Both the position numbers and the translations under genes were made by a program. From NCBI GenBank assembly GCA_013697265.1, contig JACCXE010000500.1, positions 1 to 6,467 on the forward strand: a stretch of 6,467 nucleotides of DNA. Reading direction: 5' to 3'. Below the pieces are notes generated by a model that had not been told where the DNA came from, made no database searches, and worked only from the letters and a program-made list of their open reading frames with translations. Below are positions 4,099-6,467 of the stretch, piece after piece. Source of the stretch: Actinomycetota bacterium. GTDB taxonomy: Bacteria > Actinomycetota > Acidimicrobiia > Acidimicrobiales > JACCXE01. Numbering within the stretch: position 1 is the first letter of the stretch; the number at the start of each line of letters is the position of its first letter.

Positions 4099-6467
4099 GC
4101 ACCAGCGACGCAGCCTTGGCAGCAGAAGCGGTCGAACTGGCCGCCGAGTTGCTGCAGGCTGCGTCGAGAATCGAGACCCGGAGCCAACGCCACCATCGGC
4201 GCCGCCTGGCCAAGATGCTCGGCGACGACCGCAGCCGGCTGTTCACGCTCGAGCTGGCCGACGAGGTGCTGCGCATCGACAACGCGGCCCGGGCCGCAGC
4301 GCGGTTCCGGGAACTCGTGGGCGCGGGCCTGCCGCCGTTTCTCGGCGTGATCGACCGGGCCATGCTGCACAGCGGCGCGCTGGCGTCGCGGGTTGTGCCC
4401 AACGTGGTGATGCCGTTGGTCGCGGCGAGAGTCCGCAAGGAAACGGCATCGGTGCTGTTGCCGGCTGAGGAACCCGGCCTGCGAGCCCGCGTGGGCCGTG
4501 CCGACTCGGTGCACTTCAACGTAAACCTGCTCGGCGAGGCGATCCTCGGTGAGGACGACGCACGCTGGCGCGTGGCTGATGTGATCGCGCTGCTCGAGCG
4601 ACCCCACGTCGACTACGTGTCAGTGAAGATCTCGGCGATATGTAGCCAACTCGATGTATTGGCCTTCGACGCCAGCGTGGGGCGCATCGTCGACCGCTTG
4701 CGGCAGCTCTACCGCGCCGCGCAAAAGCACGATCCACCCAAGTTTGTGAACCTCGACATGGAGGAGTACCGCGACCTTCATCTCACGATCGCGGCGTTCA
4801 AGCAGGCGTTGTGCGAAGAGGAGTTCGTCGGGCTCGACGCCGGCATCGTGTTGCAGGCGTACCTGCCCGACGCGTACGCGGCGCTGGTCGATCTTTGCGA
4901 GTGGGCTGCGGCGCGACGGGCCGGGGGCGGCGGACGAATCAAGGTCCGCATCGTCAAGGGCGCCAATCTCGCTATGGAACACGTCGACGCCGAGATGCAC
5001 GGTTGGCCCGCGGCGCCCTTCGACAACAAGGCCGCGGTCGACGCTAACTACAAGCGCATGCTCGACGCGGTGCTCGATCCGCGGTTCGCCGACGCGGTAC
5101 GCGTAGGAGTGGCCTCGCATAATCTGTTCGACGTCGCTTGGGCCTTGACCCTGCGCCGCCACCGCGGCGCCGAAGATCGGCTTGAGATCGAGATGCTCGA
5201 GGGCATGGCGCCGCCCCAGTCCGCGGCGGTGGCCGACGCCGCCGGCGGCCTGTTGCTGTACGGCCCGGCCACGCCCCACGACGACCTCGAACCCGCGGTC
5301 GCGTACCTGGCCCGGCGCCTGGACGAGAACGCGACCCCCGAGAACTTCCTGCACTCACTGTTCACGATGGAAGTGGGCAGCGACGCGTGGGAGACCGAAA
5401 AGCAACGCTTCCTGCGCGCCGTCGACGACCGCCACCTGCCGCCGTCCAAGCCCCGTCGGCGCGGACCGGCCGCCGACCGCCGCACGCCGCACCCGATGCC
5501 GTGCGCAGCAGGCGTTGAGAACGAACCCGACACCGACTTCACGTCGGCCGCCAACCGCAGCTGGATCCGCGATCACCTTGCGCACTGGCACGCGCCGTGT
5601 CGTTCACCGCGGCCGGCGCCCACGGTCGACGACGTGGATCGCGCGGTAGCGCACGCGGTTGGCGCCGCCGACGACTGGCGCACCCGCCCGTCCACCGAAC
5701 GGGCCGTGATCCTGCGACGGGTGGCCGACGAGATGAGCCAAGCCCGGGGCGACACGATCGCCGCGATGGCGCATACCGCGGGCAAAACGGTCGGAGAAGG
5801 CGACGTCGAAGTGTCCGAGGGAATCGACTTCGCCCGGTACTACGCGTCGTCGACGTCGACGATCGACGCGCTCACCGTGGCCGGCGTGACGTTCGACCCT
5901 TTCCGCGTCACCGTCGTCGCCTCGCCCTGGAACTTCCCGTACGCCATTCCCGCCGGCGGCGTGCTCGCCGCGCTGGCCGCGGGAAGCACCGTGATCCTCA
6001 AGCCTGCGCCCGAGAGCCGGCCGATCGCGGAGATGATCGTCGAACAGTGCCGGCGCGGCGGCGTGCCCCACGACGCGGTGCAATACCTGCCCTGCGACGA
6101 CGACGACGCCGGCCAGCACCTCATCACGCACAACGACGTCGACGCGGTAGTGCTCACCGGATCGTCGGACACGGCGCGGTTGTTCCGCAGTTGGAAGCCG
6201 CAGCTGGCTCTGCACGCCGAGACCAGCGGCAAGAACGCGATCGTGGTGACCGCGGCGGCAGACCTCGACGGCGCCGTGCGCGACATCGTGAAGTCGGCGT
6301 TTGGGCACGCGGGCCAGAAGTGTTCGGCCGCGAGCCTGGCCATCGTCGAAGCATCGGTCTACGACGACGAGCGTTTTCTCGAGCGGCTCACGGACGCGGT
6401 GCGCAGCGTGCGTGTCGGCGACTCGACCGACCTCGACACCACCATGGGGCCGCTCATCGCACCGGCC
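4095..6467 (+). CDS. putA: Bifunctional proline dehydrogenase / P5C dehydrogenase PutA (C-terminus beyond window)
   Basis: The first 791 residues are present and the frame is open at the right edge. The proline dehydrogenase (FAD) half, to about residue 440, shows VSVKISAI (175-182, Lys178), FVNLDMEEY (217-225), VRIVKGANLAMEH with Lys288, VASHNLFDVA, EMLEGMAPPQ and YLARRLDENA, whose Tyr404, Arg407 and Arg408 match the proline-binding Y-x-x-R-R. After a variable linker (about 450-505) comes the aldehyde dehydrogenase half: SPWNFPYAIP (Asn613), VILKPAPESRP (Lys636), VLTGSSDTA, the general base Glu709 in AETSGKN, and nucleophile Cys743 in GQKCSA. The 34-residue Glu-Cys and 23-residue Asn-Lys spacings are normal. 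It oxidises proline to P5C, then glutamate-semialdehyde to glutamate with NAD+. There is no N-terminal ribbon-helix-helix domain, so it should not repress its own gene. GTG 4095 overlaps the rocD stop; only a weak, distant Shine-Dalgarno sequence is visible, so coupling is likely. Confidence 0.95.
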   Translation, partial: MSTSDAALAAEAVELAAELLQAASRIETRSQRHHRRRLAKMLGDDRSRLFTLELADEVLRIDNAARAAARFRELVGAGLPPFLGVIDRAMLHSGALASRVVPNVVMPLVAARVRKETASVLLPAEEPGLRARVGRADSVHFNVNLLGEAILGEDDARWRVADVIALLERPHVDYVSVKISAICSQLDVLAFDASVGRIVDRLRQLYRAAQKHDPPKFVNLDMEEYRDLHLTIAAFKQALCEEEFVGLDAGIVLQAYLPDAYAALVDLCEWAAARRAGGGGRIKVRIVKGANLAMEHVDAEMHGWPAAPFDNKAAVDANYKRMLDAVLDPRFADAVRVGVASHNLFDVAWALTLRRHRGAEDRLEIEMLEGMAPPQSAAVADAAGGLLLYGPATPHDDLEPAVAYLARRLDENATPENFLHSLFTMEVGSDAWETEKQRFLRAVDDRHLPPSKPRRRGPAADRRTPHPMPCAAGVENEPDTDFTSAANRSWIRDHLAHWHAPCRSPRPAPTVDDVDRAVAHAVGAADDWRTRPSTERAVILRRVADEMSQARGDTIAAMAHTAGKTVGEGDVEVSEGIDFARYYASSTSTIDALTVAGVTFDPFRVTVVASPWNFPYAIPAGGVLAALAAGSTVILKPAPESRPIAEMIVEQCRRGGVPHDAVQYLPCDDDDAGQHLITHNDVDAVVLTGSSDTARLFRSWKPQLALHAETSGKNAIVVTAAADLDGAVRDIVKSAFGHAGQKCSAASLAIVEASVYDDERFLERLTDAVRSVRVGDSTDLDTTMGPLIAPA

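Noticed and set aside
4620..5354. 244-codon minus-strand frame opposite putA, and a similar one at 5604-6308
   Set aside because: Both lie opposite conserved PRODH and ALDH motifs, and their translations show no family features.
5847..5862. Perfect 16-bp palindrome TCGTCGACGTCGACGA inside putA
   Set aside because: It arises from a run of Ser/Thr codons (TCG/ACG) in a conserved coding region, so chance plus codon use explains it.

Overview
The window comes from a GC-rich bacterium, most likely an actinobacterium. Three things point there: the strong G/C preference at third codon positions, the frequent GTG starts, and a gene order (divergent Lrp/AsnC regulator, dimethylargininase-like protein, ornithine aminotransferase) that matches, from memory, the Rv2324-Rv2323c-rocD1/rocD2 neighbourhood of Mycobacterium tuberculosis. 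The Thr/Ser/Gly-rich lipoprotein resembles those of Acidimicrobiia, but that finer placement is only an impression.

Layout: (1) bases 1 to about 507, minus strand, hold the N-terminal part of an MpaB/DUF2236-type oxygenase that runs off the left edge. (2) Divergent from it, 575-1423 plus, is a 282-residue lipoprotein of unknown function. (3) 1451-1894 minus is an Lrp/AsnC regulator, convergent with the lipoprotein gene; a perfect 10-bp inverted repeat covers the 27-bp gap and the end of the regulator gene. (4) A 108-bp divergent intergenic region (1895-2002) carries a palindrome flanked symmetrically by a 7-bp direct repeat, a plausible regulator-binding site. (5) 2003 to the right edge, plus, is a tightly packed three-gene operon: an amidinotransferase-fold guanidine hydrolase (DDAH/arginine dihydrolase type), ornithine aminotransferase RocD and a fused proline dehydrogenase/P5C dehydrogenase PutA that is cut by the window end. 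Both internal junctions are 4-bp stop/start overlaps (ATGA, then GTGA).

Functional reading: the operon looks like a complete route from arginine to glutamate. The first enzyme would release ornithine, RocD would convert it to glutamate-semialdehyde/P5C, and the PutA dehydrogenase domain would oxidise that to glutamate; the PutA oxidase domain adds proline as a second entry. This makes sense only if the first enzyme is an arginine dihydrolase rather than a dimethylargininase, because a dimethylargininase makes citrulline, which RocD cannot use. The divergent Lrp/AsnC protein is the obvious candidate regulator, since this PutA has no ribbon-helix-helix DNA-binding domain. That enzyme reassignment is the most interesting testable idea here. 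No CRISPR array, mobile element, tRNA or rRNA was seen.
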